From Arcanobacterium haemolyticum DSM 20595 (lineage in GTDB: Bacteria > Actinomycetota > Actinomycetes > Actinomycetales > Actinomycetaceae), in contig NC_014218.1 in NCBI RefSeq assembly GCF_000092365.1, positions 62,001-126,000 on the forward strand: DNA of 64,000 nucleotides. The letters run 5' to 3'. Below are positions 1-7,437 of this stretch, one piece after another. Both the position numbers and the translations under genes were made by a program. The notes beneath the pieces are model-generated. The model ran no database searches. It was given only the letters and a program-made list of their open reading frames with translations, and had not been told where the DNA came from. Position 1 is the stretch's first letter, and each line of letters opens with the position of its first letter.

Positions 1-435
1 GCTGCGAAGCGTTTGGGTGCTACCGACGTTGTTAATTCGTCCGTACAGAACGTGCGTGAAGCTGTTTTTGCTCTGACTGATGGTCGCGGTGTGGATGTGG
101 CGTTTGAGGCGCTTGGCCGGCCGGAAACGTGGGCGTCTGCCTTGGATTCGTTGCGTGATGGTGGGCGGATGGTTCCGATTGGTTTGGGTGCTGGGGTTCA
201 GACTGCTGCTGTTGAGATTAATCGTACGGTGCGCCGTTCGCAGTCGATTTTGGGTTCGTATGGCGCTCGGACGCGTCAGGATCTGCCTACAGTTGTGAAG
301 ATGGCGTCTGAGGGGTGTATCGATTATCGGCATATTGTGACTCGCAAGTTCTCGCTCGAGGAGGCTGGATCTGGGTATGAGCTTTTGTCTCAGGGCAAGA
401 TTCAGGGACGAGCAGTTGTTGATATGTCGCTTTAG
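1..435 (+). CDS. Zinc-type alcohol dehydrogenase (MDR family), C-terminal part
   Basis: This is the C-terminal half of a medium-chain dehydrogenase/reductase whose start lies before the window; the frame is open from base 1. The visible part begins in the Rossmann domain (AAKRLGATDVVN, then GRGVDVAFEALG and a glycine-rich GGRMVPIGLG strand) and ends with the usual catalytic-domain return (GKIQGRAVVDMSL). The catalytic zinc ligands would be in the missing N-terminal half. Family members oxidise alcohols or polyols with NAD(P). Its position before iolT suggests a role in polyol metabolism, but that is inference. The family call is firm and the substrate unknown. Confidence 0.85.
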   Translation, partial: AAKRLGATDVVNSSVQNVREAVFALTDGRGVDVAFEALGRPETWASALDSLRDGGRMVPIGLGAGVQTAAVEINRTVRRSQSILGSYGARTRQDLPTVVKMASEGCIDYRHIVTRKFSLEEAGSGYELLSQGKIQGRAVVDMSL

Positions 436-458
436 GGCCGGTTTACTGGCCGGTTTTC

Positions 459-506
459 CTGCGTGCGATTGTGGGTTTCATATCACCAATCGCACGCAGT
501 TTGTTT
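459..506 (+). terminator. Rho-independent terminator after the alcohol dehydrogenase
   Basis: A perfect 13-bp stem (CTGCGTGCGATTG at 459-471 pairing with 487-499) is followed by TTTGTTT. It lies 24 bp after the dehydrogenase stop and separates it from iolT. Confidence 0.85.
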
Positions 507-527
507 GATACTAAATTAATTTTTTCT

Positions 528-557
528 TTGAAATGTTATAGACATTATGTGTAATTA
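528..557 (+). promoter_or_regulatory. Probable iolT promoter with an operator-like palindrome in the spacer
   Basis: A TTGAAA -35 box (528-533) and a TAATTA -10 box (552-557) are 18 bp apart. The spacer and last -35 base contain ATGTTATAGACAT (533-545). This is one base longer than, but otherwise like, the ATGT....ACAT palindrome upstream of iolC and of the transaldolase operon. A repressor bound here would block RNA polymerase. The leader to the iolT start is about 265 bp. An 80-codon open frame inside it (567-809) has no good ribosome binding site and is not called. Confidence 0.45.
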
Positions 558-757
558 AACTTACAATTGGAGTGTGACTACGGAGGTGGCGGCGTCTTCA
601 AGAACGATCACCAATGGTGGTGGGCTAAAAGGAGGTCTCTTAGCGTTTTCGGAGCGTCATTACTTTTCGTACTGTTCGATTCGGGTGCGGATTTGAACGA
701 CGACGTTGGGTCGAATTTCCGATCAGCGTCTTTAACTACTCTCAGAATTTGTCAACA

Positions 758-808
758 TATTTCAGAATTATCGTGGATCGCAGTGTTGGGGTTCATTATT
801 CTGAAATA
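758..808 (+). promoter_or_regulatory. 11-bp inverted repeat in the iolT leader
   Basis: TATTTCAGAAT (758-768) is perfectly complementary to ATTCTGAAATA (798-808), with a 29-base spacer. The right arm ends 10 bp before the iolT Shine-Dalgarno sequence. A further TCAGAATT half-copy lies at 742-749. It could be an operator or an RNA stem affecting iolT translation. No function can be assigned from sequence alone. Confidence 0.4.
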
Positions 809-829
809 ACCATCACTTAAGGAGATCTG

Positions 830-2497
830 ATGGTTCACCAGGACATGAAACGAGTCCCTATTGAGGGGTTAAGTAAGAATGATCTGCGGCAGATGGTGGA
901 GGAAACTCCAGCTTCTGGCAAGCATCGTGGGGTCATCGCGATTGCTGGCGTTGCAACTCTTGGATCATTACTTTTTGGTTATGATACGGGGGTTATTTCC
1001 GGGGCGTTGCCGTATATGCATATGCCAACTGGGGCTGGCGGTTTGGGATTGACTGCTGCTGAAGAGGGTGCAATTGGCGGTGTTTTGACTGTTGGTGCTG
1101 CTTTTGGTGCTCTATTCGGCGGCCGTTTGTCTGATCGCTACGGCCGGCGCCACAATATTATTCTGCTTGCTATTTTGTTCTTTATCGGGGCGATTGGAAA
1201 TACTTTTGCGCCAAATGTGTGGGTAATGTATCCGTTCCGGCTCATTTTAGGTTTGGCTGTTGGCGGTGCTTCCGCAACAGTTCCGGTCTATTTGGCGGAG
1301 ACTGCGCCTAAGCGTATTCGTGGAACGATTGTGGCGTTGGATCAGCTGATGATTGTGACTGGTCAGCTTCTTGCGTTTGCTATGAATGCGGGTATTAACG
1401 CCGCTCATGGCGGTCCACAGTTAACTGTTGCTGCTGATCCTTCGGGGAAGATTGAAGCCGGTGCTTACTCCTGGGATGCTTTGCAGAAGGCTATTGAGCA
1501 GGCAACCAATACAACGGATATGAATGTTATTCGTGATTTTGCGATGCAGCTATCTATTCAAGAAGGAACCGGTAACGGTGCGGCTTGGCGTTGGATGATT
1601 GTTCTGTGTTCTATCCCGGCCATCTTGTTGTGGATTGGCATGCACTTCATGCCAGAATCATCGCGCTGGTACGTGTTGCGTACCGAAGTTTACGCAGCTA
1701 TTGGTTCGCTCAAGACCGTTCGTGAAGGTGAAACGAATGCTGCAGTAACCGATGAACTTTACGAGATGGTTGAGAACCGCCAGAAGGCTGCTAAGCAGGC
1801 CCACGCAAAGGGATTGCGCGAAGTTTGGCGTACTCCATGGCTACGAAAGTTGCTTTTGGTTGGTATTTTCTTGGCGATTGTTAACCAGACGACTGGTGTT
1901 AACACGGTTATGTACTATGCTCCAAAGGTGCTTGGATATGCAGGTATGGGCACGTCAGCAGCGATTAGTGCTCAGGTTGCTAACGGCATCATGTCCGTGA
2001 TTGGTTCGGCAATTGGTCTGATCTTGATTACGAAGTTCTCGCGCCGTCAGATTCTGATCTGGGATGTGACCTTGGTGGGTGTTGCTCTGCTCAGCATCGC
2101 AGGTATTTTCCAGTTTGCTATTGCTCCCTACATGAATGCGGGAACTGTTCCGCCAGCATGGGCCGCATACGCAATTTTGGGAATGATGGCGTTCTTCATG
2201 CTGGTTGTTCAGTCCTCCAATGGAACGGTTGTGTGGACAATGCTTGGTGAAATGTTCCCAGCATCTGTTCGTGGTGTCATGAACGGTACGGCAATCTTCT
2301 GCATGTGGATGGTCAACGCTCTGATCACTTGGACCTTCCCAACGATGATGAACAGCTTAGGTGGCGGTCTGACCTACACGATCTACGGTGTCATGAACTT
2401 GGTGATCGCAGTGATCTTGTGGAAGATCATGCCAGAAACCTCAAACAAGTCATTGGAAGAGATCGAAGTTTACATGGAGCGGAAGTACTCTAACTGA
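830..2497 (+). CDS. iolT: myo-Inositol/sugar:proton symporter, MFS sugar porter family
   Basis: This 555-residue, 12-helix major facilitator of the sugar porter family sits in the plasma membrane and probably imports myo-inositol with protons. Signature motifs are visible: GGRLSDRYGRR (about residues 97-107), VPVYLAETAPKRIRG (151-165), PESSRWY (275-281) and a C-terminal PETSNKSLEEIE motif. It is longer than the usual 470-500 residues because of an N-terminal cytoplasmic tail of about 30 residues and a polar loop of about 60 residues (188-250) before the WRWM helix. The start is set by AAGGAG at 819-824. It stands alone between terminators at the head of the inositol island. The family is certain; inositol as substrate follows from context. 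Confidence 0.9.
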   Translation: MVHQDMKRVPIEGLSKNDLRQMVEETPASGKHRGVIAIAGVATLGSLLFGYDTGVISGALPYMHMPTGAGGLGLTAAEEGAIGGVLTVGAAFGALFGGRLSDRYGRRHNIILLAILFFIGAIGNTFAPNVWVMYPFRLILGLAVGGASATVPVYLAETAPKRIRGTIVALDQLMIVTGQLLAFAMNAGINAAHGGPQLTVAADPSGKIEAGAYSWDALQKAIEQATNTTDMNVIRDFAMQLSIQEGTGNGAAWRWMIVLCSIPAILLWIGMHFMPESSRWYVLRTEVYAAIGSLKTVREGETNAAVTDELYEMVENRQKAAKQAHAKGLREVWRTPWLRKLLLVGIFLAIVNQTTGVNTVMYYAPKVLGYAGMGTSAAISAQVANGIMSVIGSAIGLILITKFSRRQILIWDVTLVGVALLSIAGIFQFAIAPYMNAGTVPPAWAAYAILGMMAFFMLVVQSSNGTVVWTMLGEMFPASVRGVMNGTAIFCMWMVNALITWTFPTMMNSLGGGLTYTIYGVMNLVIAVILWKIMPETSNKSLEEIEVYMERKYSN

Positions 2498-2509
2498 TGT
2501 GATCATACT

Positions 2510-2555
2510 GTTGTGGGGCCCTCGGCATTGCCGAGGGCCCCACAACGGTTTATTT
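2510..2555 (+). terminator. Strong terminator after iolT
   Basis: A 16-bp perfect stem (GTTGTGGGGCCCTCGG, 2510-2525, with 2531-2546), a five-base loop and GGTTTATTTT follow iolT. It probably also serves the convergent small membrane protein gene that ends at 2556. Confidence 0.9.
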
Positions 2556-2930
2556 TCAGTGCTGTAGACGCATGTAGAGATCAACGAATGCGAACACTGG
2601 GATCATGATTGCTGCCGCAATTCCTGTGAGGAATGCAATCATGGATGCTTGTGCAACAACCGCAAGGATGGTTGCGGTAAAGAGCATTCCCAAGATGAAT
2701 AGGGCTGGTGTGAGGTTGAGCGCGGTAGCTGGGGTCTGTGCGTTTGGTTCGCTGGTGGAGTTCGTGCGAATCGTAACCTTGGCTGGGTTAAGGGTTGGTG
2801 CGAACGTGGTGGTCATTTCTTCTCCTGCATCGTATTCATCTTCTGTAGAAACTGGGGCTTTGTGGGGTAACTGTTGTGGGCTGTAGTGGGCGATCGTTAT
2901 TTCAATCTTATGTGGCGATATGTCAGCCAT
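2556..2930 (-). CDS. Small two-helix membrane protein of unknown function
   Basis: This 124-residue protein is not recognised. Residues 1-70 are polar, rich in Thr/Pro/Asn, and probably cytoplasmic. Two hydrophobic helices follow (about residues 72-93 and 96-117), with a short charged tail (DLYMRLQH). It is convergent with iolT and shares its terminator. Its upstream region holds two AT-rich palindromes with TTCAC/GTGAA half-sites (2984-3038). No enzymatic motif is visible. The codon pattern and clean termination support a real gene. Confidence 0.6.
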   Translation of the reverse strand: MADISPHKIEITIAHYSPQQLPHKAPVSTEDEYDAGEEMTTTFAPTLNPAKVTIRTNSTSEPNAQTPATALNLTPALFILGMLFTATILAVVAQASMIAFLTGIAAAIMIPVFAFVDLYMRLQH

Positions 2931-2983
2931 TAGTTAGTGACGATCGCTCCTTGTTCTAGGTTGCCTGTCTGTTGTTATGCCAG

Positions 2984-3038
2984 GTGAAATTTTTTTCTGA
3001 AAAATTTCACTTGTTTCGCCGGTATTCACTTTAGTGAA
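2984..3038. promoter_or_regulatory. Paired AT-rich palindromes upstream of the small membrane protein gene
   Basis: GTGAAATTTTT (2984-2994) pairs perfectly with 3000-3010 around a 5-base loop. A second palindrome, TTCACTTTAGTGAA (3025-3038), follows 14 bp later. Both share the TTCAC/GTGAA half-site, as in clustered operators. The gene downstream on the minus strand starts at 2930. Confidence 0.4.
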
Positions 3039-3131
3039 AAGAAAGCCGGTCATCAAGATTTGATAGTGTATGTTCTATCACGTGCGCCCATTTGTAACAT
3101 ACATTTGAAACTCTGTTCTGGGCGCGCAAAA

Positions 3132-3164
3132 GGCCGGATCGGAACTTATTGTTCCGATCCGGCC
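3132..3164 (-). terminator. Terminator of the transaldolase-iolG-iolE operon
   Basis: GGCCGGATCGGAAC (3132-3145) pairs perfectly with 3151-3164 around TTATT. On the minus strand it is followed by TTTTGCG, so it faces the inositol operon that ends at 3252. A second, imperfect stem (AACATTCCA/TGGAATGTT, about 3205-3245) lies between it and the gene. Confidence 0.8.
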
Positions 3165-3251
3165 TATCCGATGAGCTATTGACGAAGTAACAAACTCACT
3201 TACAACATTCCATGAAGATTACTCTTCAGTGTCCGTGGAATGTTTTATAGC

Positions 3252-4115
3252 TCAGTGTGCGAGTGCACGGAGTGCATCGAACGATTTCTTTGCGTCAAGA
3301 ATTGGGCCTTCACCTGGTGCTGGTTCGCCGTCGATCATGATGTCCTGTTCAAGAACGTAGTAACCATCGAAGCCAACCTTGTCCAATTCAGCAACAACAG
3401 CAGCGAAGTCAATATCGCCTTGACCAATAGGTGCAAACATGCCAGCCTTAACGCCCTGGCCCCATGTGATCGCGCCTGGTAGAAGCTGATCGGTCATGTC
3501 CTTGTGGATGTCCTTCGCGTGAACGATCTTGACGCGATCCGCATACCTGCGAACCAGTTCAAGAACGTCGGCACCGCCACAAGCCAAGTGGCCCGTGTCG
3601 AGGCAGAGGCCCACCTGAGAGTTATCAAGGACGCGCTCTACTTCATCAACGTTTTGCACCATCGTGCCCCAGTGTGGGTGGAGTGATGCAGTGACTCCAC
3701 GTGCGGCAGCAACTTCAGTGATCCGTGACAGGTTGGTGAACAGGGTGTTCCAGCCGGTTTCATCAAGCACTGGGCGGCTATCGTATCCATCCTGACCAGA
3801 ATCTGCAGCCAAGATCAGGTTGGTTCCACCAGCGACCTCAAATGCATCGAGTTCTTTTTCTACGGCAGGAATTGGATCGACGTCCGGATCGTGCATAATT
3901 GCCAAGAAGAACGAACCTACTGCCTCCAAGCCGTAGCGAGATACTGCTTCAGCACGCTCGCTAGGTTCTTGCGGCAACCAGCCTTGTGGGCCGAATTCAG
4001 TGGCGGTAAGGCCCATCTCTTTCATTTCGGTGAGGACGCGTTCAGGCGATAGCTGGTATCCCCAGTTCGGAACTTCACATACGCCCCAGCTAATTGGTGC
4101 ACCTGCAATTTTCAT
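3252..4115 (-). CDS. iolE: Inosose dehydratase/isomerase-like TIM-barrel protein (IolE/IolH family)
   Basis: This 287-residue sugar phosphate isomerase/epimerase (AP-endonuclease-2 fold) probably converts scyllo-inosose to the dione used by IolD, or isomerises inososes. The N-terminus (IAGAPISWGVCEVPNWG) is the typical actinobacterial IolE/IolH start. Barrel metal-site residues are visible in HPHWG, CLDTGHLACGG and IVHAKDIHKD, and the C-terminal strand has VLEQD. It is the last gene of the minus-strand operon, 40 bp after iolG, with a good ribosome binding site (GAGAAT just before the ATG). IolE and IolH cannot be separated by eye. As the only such barrel here, it most economically supplies the dehydratase step. 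Confidence 0.8.
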   Translation of the reverse strand: MKIAGAPISWGVCEVPNWGYQLSPERVLTEMKEMGLTATEFGPQGWLPQEPSERAEAVSRYGLEAVGSFFLAIMHDPDVDPIPAVEKELDAFEVAGGTNLILAADSGQDGYDSRPVLDETGWNTLFTNLSRITEVAAARGVTASLHPHWGTMVQNVDEVERVLDNSQVGLCLDTGHLACGGADVLELVRRYADRVKIVHAKDIHKDMTDQLLPGAITWGQGVKAGMFAPIGQGDIDFAAVVAELDKVGFDGYYVLEQDIMIDGEPAPGEGPILDAKKSFDALRALAH

Positions 4116-4155
4116 GAGAAATTCTCCTTTGAATTTTCGTCAGTTAGTTTGTGTT

Positions 4156-5142
4156 TCAGAGGTAAACGATTTTTCCGGTGTGTGCGGATTCTTCGGCGGC
4201 TTCGGCGATGCGCAGTGCTTTCGCACCATCTTCGATCGAGGTCGCTGGCTTGCGGTTTTCTGCAATCGCGGCAAAGAATTCGTTCAATTCAATTGCGTAT
4301 GCTTCTTCATAGCGCTCTAAGAAGAAGTCAAGGTAGACGTCCTTTGCATCGGTGTATTCGCCGTTTGATACGCGAACCTGATGGGAACGCATATTTTCAC
4401 CATTCAAGGTGGCCTTATCGCCGAATACTTCAAGACGCTGATCGTAACCAGAAGAGCAGTGACGGGAATTGGTGATGGTGGCCGTTGCGCCATCAGAATT
4501 CGTCAGTGTAATAACTGCTGCATCGAAATCGCCGGTGTCTGCTAATTCAGGATCAAGGTTCTGACCCACAACGTAAACAGACGTAATATCGCCCAAGAAG
4601 AAGCGCGCCGTATCAAAATCGTGAATCGTCATATCCTTGAAGATTCCGCCAGAAACTGCAATGTATTCCTTAGGGGGTGCGGCTGGATCACGCGAAATGA
4701 TTGTCACCTGCTCAACCTTGCCAACAACGCCCTCATCAACCAACTTGTGCATCCGAGCAAAAGTTGGATCGAACCGGCGGTTGAAGCCCAACATGGTGGT
4801 GTGCTCAATGCCCTCAAGCTCAGCCATCAACTGGGTAACAGTCTCAGTTTCCATTGCAACAGGCTTTTCGCACAACGCTGGCTTGCCAGCCTTAGCAGCC
4901 TTAAGAATATGATCAACATGTAGTGGGGTAGGTGAGCAGATAATAACTGCATCTACCGCAGGGTCAGTGAAAACGTCGTCGGGATTCAAAGAATAGCGAA
5001 CCCCATACTTTTCAGCCAAAGGCTTGACTGCGTCCTCAACAGGATCTGCAATAAATACCAATTCTGCGTTGAGATGTGCTTCAACGGTACGTGCGTGAAC
5101 GCGAGCAATACGCCCAGCGCCAACAAGTCCAATACGAATCAT
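4156..5142 (-). CDS. iolG: myo-Inositol 2-dehydrogenase (Gfo/Idh/MocA family)
   Basis: This 328-residue NAD-dependent dehydrogenase probably oxidises myo-inositol to scyllo-inosose, the first catabolic step. The N-terminal Rossmann fold has GLVGAGRIARVHA (about residues 5-17) and the family EKP motif (CEKPVAME, about 94-101). The substrate domain has GGIFKDMTIHDFDTARF, which contains the catalytic Asp/His pair. Length is normal. It is the middle gene of the operon, 36 bp after the transaldolase-like gene. Its Shine-Dalgarno AGGA lies inside ATGTCCTAACGT (5148-5159 on the plus strand), an 11 of 12 match to the reverse complement of the iolC operator-like site. Confidence 0.9.
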   Translation of the reverse strand: MIRIGLVGAGRIARVHARTVEAHLNAELVFIADPVEDAVKPLAEKYGVRYSLNPDDVFTDPAVDAVIICSPTPLHVDHILKAAKAGKPALCEKPVAMETETVTQLMAELEGIEHTTMLGFNRRFDPTFARMHKLVDEGVVGKVEQVTIISRDPAAPPKEYIAVSGGIFKDMTIHDFDTARFFLGDITSVYVVGQNLDPELADTGDFDAAVITLTNSDGATATITNSRHCSSGYDQRLEVFGDKATLNGENMRSHQVRVSNGEYTDAKDVYLDFFLERYEEAYAIELNEFFAAIAENRKPATSIEDGAKALRIAEAAEESAHTGKIVYL

Positions 5143-5147
5143 GATGA

Positions 5148-5159
5148 ATGTCCTAACGT
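5148..5159. promoter_or_regulatory. Possible internal operator at the iolG ribosome binding site
   Basis: ATGTCCTAACGT differs at one position from the reverse complement of the iolC site (ATGTCCTAACAT). It overlaps the iolG Shine-Dalgarno, so part of the match could come from the AGGA core alone. Confidence 0.3.
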
Positions 5160-5178
5160 CGTTGTTAACGGAAATTTT

Positions 5179-6258
5179 TTACTGAGCTGGAACCAAAATG
5201 TTCCGAATAAGAATGTCAAGATCGTTATCTGCATTAAGGAACTGACGCAATGTGCGGGCAGTTGGGCCAAACGTTTCGAATTCTTCGATGTTCATGCCAT
5301 CGACTTCGTATGCTCGGTTGAAATCTGGGATTCGGCGGAGCTGTTCGAGGTAGTGCTCATCGACGTCGGCGCTCATGCGTTCAAGTGGTTCGTAATCCGA
5401 ATCGTTGATGAGCTTCTGCCAACCGAATGGCGGCGAAACAACCAGATCGCCGCCCTGGAATTCACTCCACTGCAACACGTTACGGAACGCAGCCACAAGG
5501 ACGCGGGAACGGTAGTTTCGTTCCTGGAAAATCTTGTATGCTCGCTTCACTGCGGCAACGCCTGCCCATTCAAGGGCTGAAGGATCGACGAAAATCTTGT
5601 CACGCTTCACGACGTGCTTGAGCCAATCATCAAGGCGGCCAACCATGATCGTGACAACCGGGCTCATCTGAGATGTATCGTGGCCGGCGGCTTCACGCTT
5701 CTCAAGACCACGCTGAATTGCCGCGGCGGCTTCTACTGCTTGAGGGACCGAGAAGGATACCGTGACGTTAACGGAAACGCCACGTTCGGTAGCAAGTTCG
5801 ATTGCTTCAATGCCAGTCTTTGTTGCTGGGATCTTTACGATGATGTTTTTCGCTAGGTTATGGAAAGCCTCTGCCTGATCTGCAAGTGCTTCCGCATCGC
5901 GGTGAAGGCGAGGATCTGTTTGTACCGAAAGGCGACCATCGTGGCCGTTTGTTCGATCAAAAGCGGGTTCGAGCAGTTTTGCTGCTTCGATAGACATATC
6001 CATGACTGCCTGCCAGCCAATAGCGGATTCACTCCATGCTGGGTGATCGTCTGCAATCTTCTGGATTCGTTCTGTCCAGATTTCCGGGTGCTTTGCGATG
6101 GTTGTGTAAGCGATGACTGGGTTACAGGTTGCCCCAACACCGCCCCAAGAAATTGACGTGCGAAGTTCTTCTAGATCTGAAGAATCGTTCCACAACACCG
6201 TGTCAAAGTTCTGGCATGCGGTGAGTAGTGGACCTGGTATGTGTTTTGTATCTGACAT
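5179..6258 (-). CDS. Transaldolase-family protein of the inositol operon
   Basis: This is a class I aldolase-fold protein of 359 residues from the preferred ATG at 6258, which has AGGAGC 5 bp upstream; an in-frame start at 6294 would add 12 residues. The Schiff-base lysine is probably in IIVKIPATKTGIEAIE, the transaldolase active-site strand, and TCNPVIAYTTI matches the N-terminal family motif. Transaldolase-like genes recur in actinobacterial inositol clusters. It may take part in aldol chemistry on inositol-derived intermediates or handle pentose phosphates. It is first in the operon with iolG and iolE. The family is secure; the precise reaction is not known. Confidence 0.8.
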   Translation of the reverse strand: MSDTKHIPGPLLTACQNFDTVLWNDSSDLEELRTSISWGGVGATCNPVIAYTTIAKHPEIWTERIQKIADDHPAWSESAIGWQAVMDMSIEAAKLLEPAFDRTNGHDGRLSVQTDPRLHRDAEALADQAEAFHNLAKNIIVKIPATKTGIEAIELATERGVSVNVTVSFSVPQAVEAAAAIQRGLEKREAAGHDTSQMSPVVTIMVGRLDDWLKHVVKRDKIFVDPSALEWAGVAAVKRAYKIFQERNYRSRVLVAAFRNVLQWSEFQGGDLVVSPPFGWQKLINDSDYEPLERMSADVDEHYLEQLRRIPDFNRAYEVDGMNIEEFETFGPTARTLRQFLNADNDLDILIRNILVPAQ

Positions 6259-6344
6259 GGTCGCTCCTAAACCAAGTTGAGGTAGGTCACGCAAATTGAG
6301 TCAACTCACGGTCACCCCCATTGGTGACGTATCGTGTGAGACAT

Positions 6345-6373
6345 ACGTTACTTACATTATTAGCTAATGTCAA
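6345..6373 (-). promoter_or_regulatory. Promoter of the transaldolase-iolG-iolE operon
   Basis: On the minus strand, TTGACA (6373-6368) and TAACGT (6350-6345) are 17 bp apart. The -35 box matches consensus perfectly and the -10 box is weaker. Transcription would start roughly 80 bp before the gene at 6258. Confidence 0.6.
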
Positions 6374-6377
6374 GCAT

Positions 6378-6389
6378 ATGTTTGGACAT
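6378..6389. promoter_or_regulatory. ATGT....ACAT operator, transaldolase promoter
   Basis: ATGTTTGGACAT (minus strand ATGTCCAAACAT) is a palindrome in its outer ATGT/ACAT arms. It ends exactly 4 bp upstream of the minus-strand TTGACA box. The iolC promoter has the same site and spacing. The GntR regulator encoded between the two promoters is the likely ligand. Confidence 0.6.
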
Positions 6390-6427
6390 TTGGTGGGGTG
6401 GAGCATTATTTTAGTGGTTCTATATGA

Positions 6428-6464
6428 AAACTGGTCACGTTCCTGTGGGAAACGTGACCAGTTT
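6428..6464 (-). terminator. Terminator of the gntR gene
   Basis: AAACTGGTCACGTT (6428-6441) pairs perfectly with 6451-6464. On the minus strand the stem ends in a short run of Ts. It lies 27 bp after the regulator gene. Confidence 0.8.
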
Positions 6465-6490
6465 GTCCTTCAGTAATAGGAGATAAGTTT

Positions 6491-7267
6491 CTAGTTAAGC
6501 GGTGTAACTAGCGGAAACGTCATCTTATATTGTTGTGCGTCATACACGTGGTTTCCGTGCTCGATCACCTTTCCAGAGGCATCGTAGGCTGTGCGCTGCA
6601 TAGTAAAGAGTGCCATGTTCGGTTCGATATTAAGCATGTCAGCTTCTGCACGCGATGCATTTTTTGCCCCGAGGGTCTGTAGGGCGGAGACCGGCGTAAT
6701 GTTGTTGTGTCCGAAGGACTCATAAAGGCCGTAGTGGGAAAGTTCGGTGAGTGTTGGTGCGATCCGGCTAGGGATAGTGTTGTTGAGAATGGCCAGCGGG
6801 CGATCGTCGATCCACCGCAAACGTTGAATGGTCACCAATTCTTCGTCTGGTTCGCAGCTGAGGAACTCTACTTCTTCGGCAGTCGCTAAATGAATCTGAT
6901 ACTTCAGGACTTCGGTACGAGTGCTGTGACCTGCTTTGAGCAGATCATCGTTGAGCGAGGTGAGTGCGAGTTGTCTGTGAACGTGGGAAGGGGTGACGCG
7001 AGTTCCCACCCCGCGGCGCCGTACCAGTAAACCAGAATCGACGAGTTCCTGGAGCGCGCGCCGTGCTGTAGGGCGCGAGATGTCTAGCCGATGGGCCATC
7101 GAAATCTCATCTTCTAGAAGTTGGTTGGGCTTCAGTTTGCCGCTTTTGATGAGCTGGGAGATCGGCATGAGGATCTGTTGATATAACGGCTCGGCAGAGT
7201 TGCGGTTGAGCTTAACATTTAAAATGAAGGGCGAGTCGAGCGAAGCGTCTTTTTCGGTATCCTCCAC
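6491..7267 (-). CDS. GntR/HutC-family (UTRA) regulator, probable inositol regulator
   Basis: This 258-residue transcription factor has an N-terminal winged helix-turn-helix (about residues 25-92, with DISRPTARRALQELVDSGLL and the wing RRRGVGTRV). A C-terminal UTRA ligand-binding domain follows (about 105-250, with ILNNTIPSR and ALFTMQRTAYDASGKVIEHG). The start is GTG at 7267, preceded by AAGGAG on the minus strand. It lies divergent to iolC and next to the transaldolase promoter, both of which carry the same palindrome. It therefore probably controls the island in response to inositol or an intermediate. Whether it represses or activates cannot be read from sequence, although the sites just upstream of -35 are also compatible with activation. 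Confidence 0.85.
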   Translation of the reverse strand: MEDTEKDASLDSPFILNVKLNRNSAEPLYQQILMPISQLIKSGKLKPNQLLEDEISMAHRLDISRPTARRALQELVDSGLLVRRRGVGTRVTPSHVHRQLALTSLNDDLLKAGHSTRTEVLKYQIHLATAEEVEFLSCEPDEELVTIQRLRWIDDRPLAILNNTIPSRIAPTLTELSHYGLYESFGHNNITPVSALQTLGAKNASRAEADMLNIEPNMALFTMQRTAYDASGKVIEHGNHVYDAQQYKMTFPLVTPLN

Positions 7268-7302
7268 GGCAGTCTCCTTCGTTGATATAGCAATATGAAG
7301 AT

Positions 7303-7331
7303 ATTCTAGTCAGCTTTAGGCTATCATGTAA
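7303..7331 (-). promoter_or_regulatory. Promoter of the gntR gene
   Basis: On the minus strand, TTACAT (7331-7326) and TAGAAT (7308-7303) have a 17-bp spacer. The transcript would start about 30 bp before the GTG start. It diverges from the iolC promoter. Confidence 0.5.
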
Positions 7332-7365
7332 CCATTTTTCCGAATCTTCTCACTTTGTAACACCC

Positions 7366-7377
7366 ATGTTAGGACAT
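7366..7377. promoter_or_regulatory. ATGT....ACAT operator, iolC promoter
   Basis: ATGTTAGGACAT lies exactly 4 bp upstream of the iolC TTGACA box. It is the counterpart of the site at 6378-6389, with the same length and the same distance to -35. Confidence 0.6.
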
Positions 7378-7381
7378 TACC

Positions 7382-7410
7382 TTGACATAGTATCTCTATT
7401 GGGGAAGAAT
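7382..7410 (+). promoter_or_regulatory. Promoter of the iolC-aldolase-iolB-iolD operon
   Basis: TTGACA (7382-7387) and AAGAAT (7405-7410) are 17 bp apart. The transcript start would be near 7417 and the iolC start is at 7438. Confidence 0.6.
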
Positions 7411-7437
7411 GTGAAATGCGTGAGAAAGGAGTCCGCA

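Noticed and set aside
567-809. 80-codon open frame before iolT
   Set aside because: It lies in the iolT leader, has no convincing ribosome binding site and matches no known family pattern; the composition fits leader DNA.
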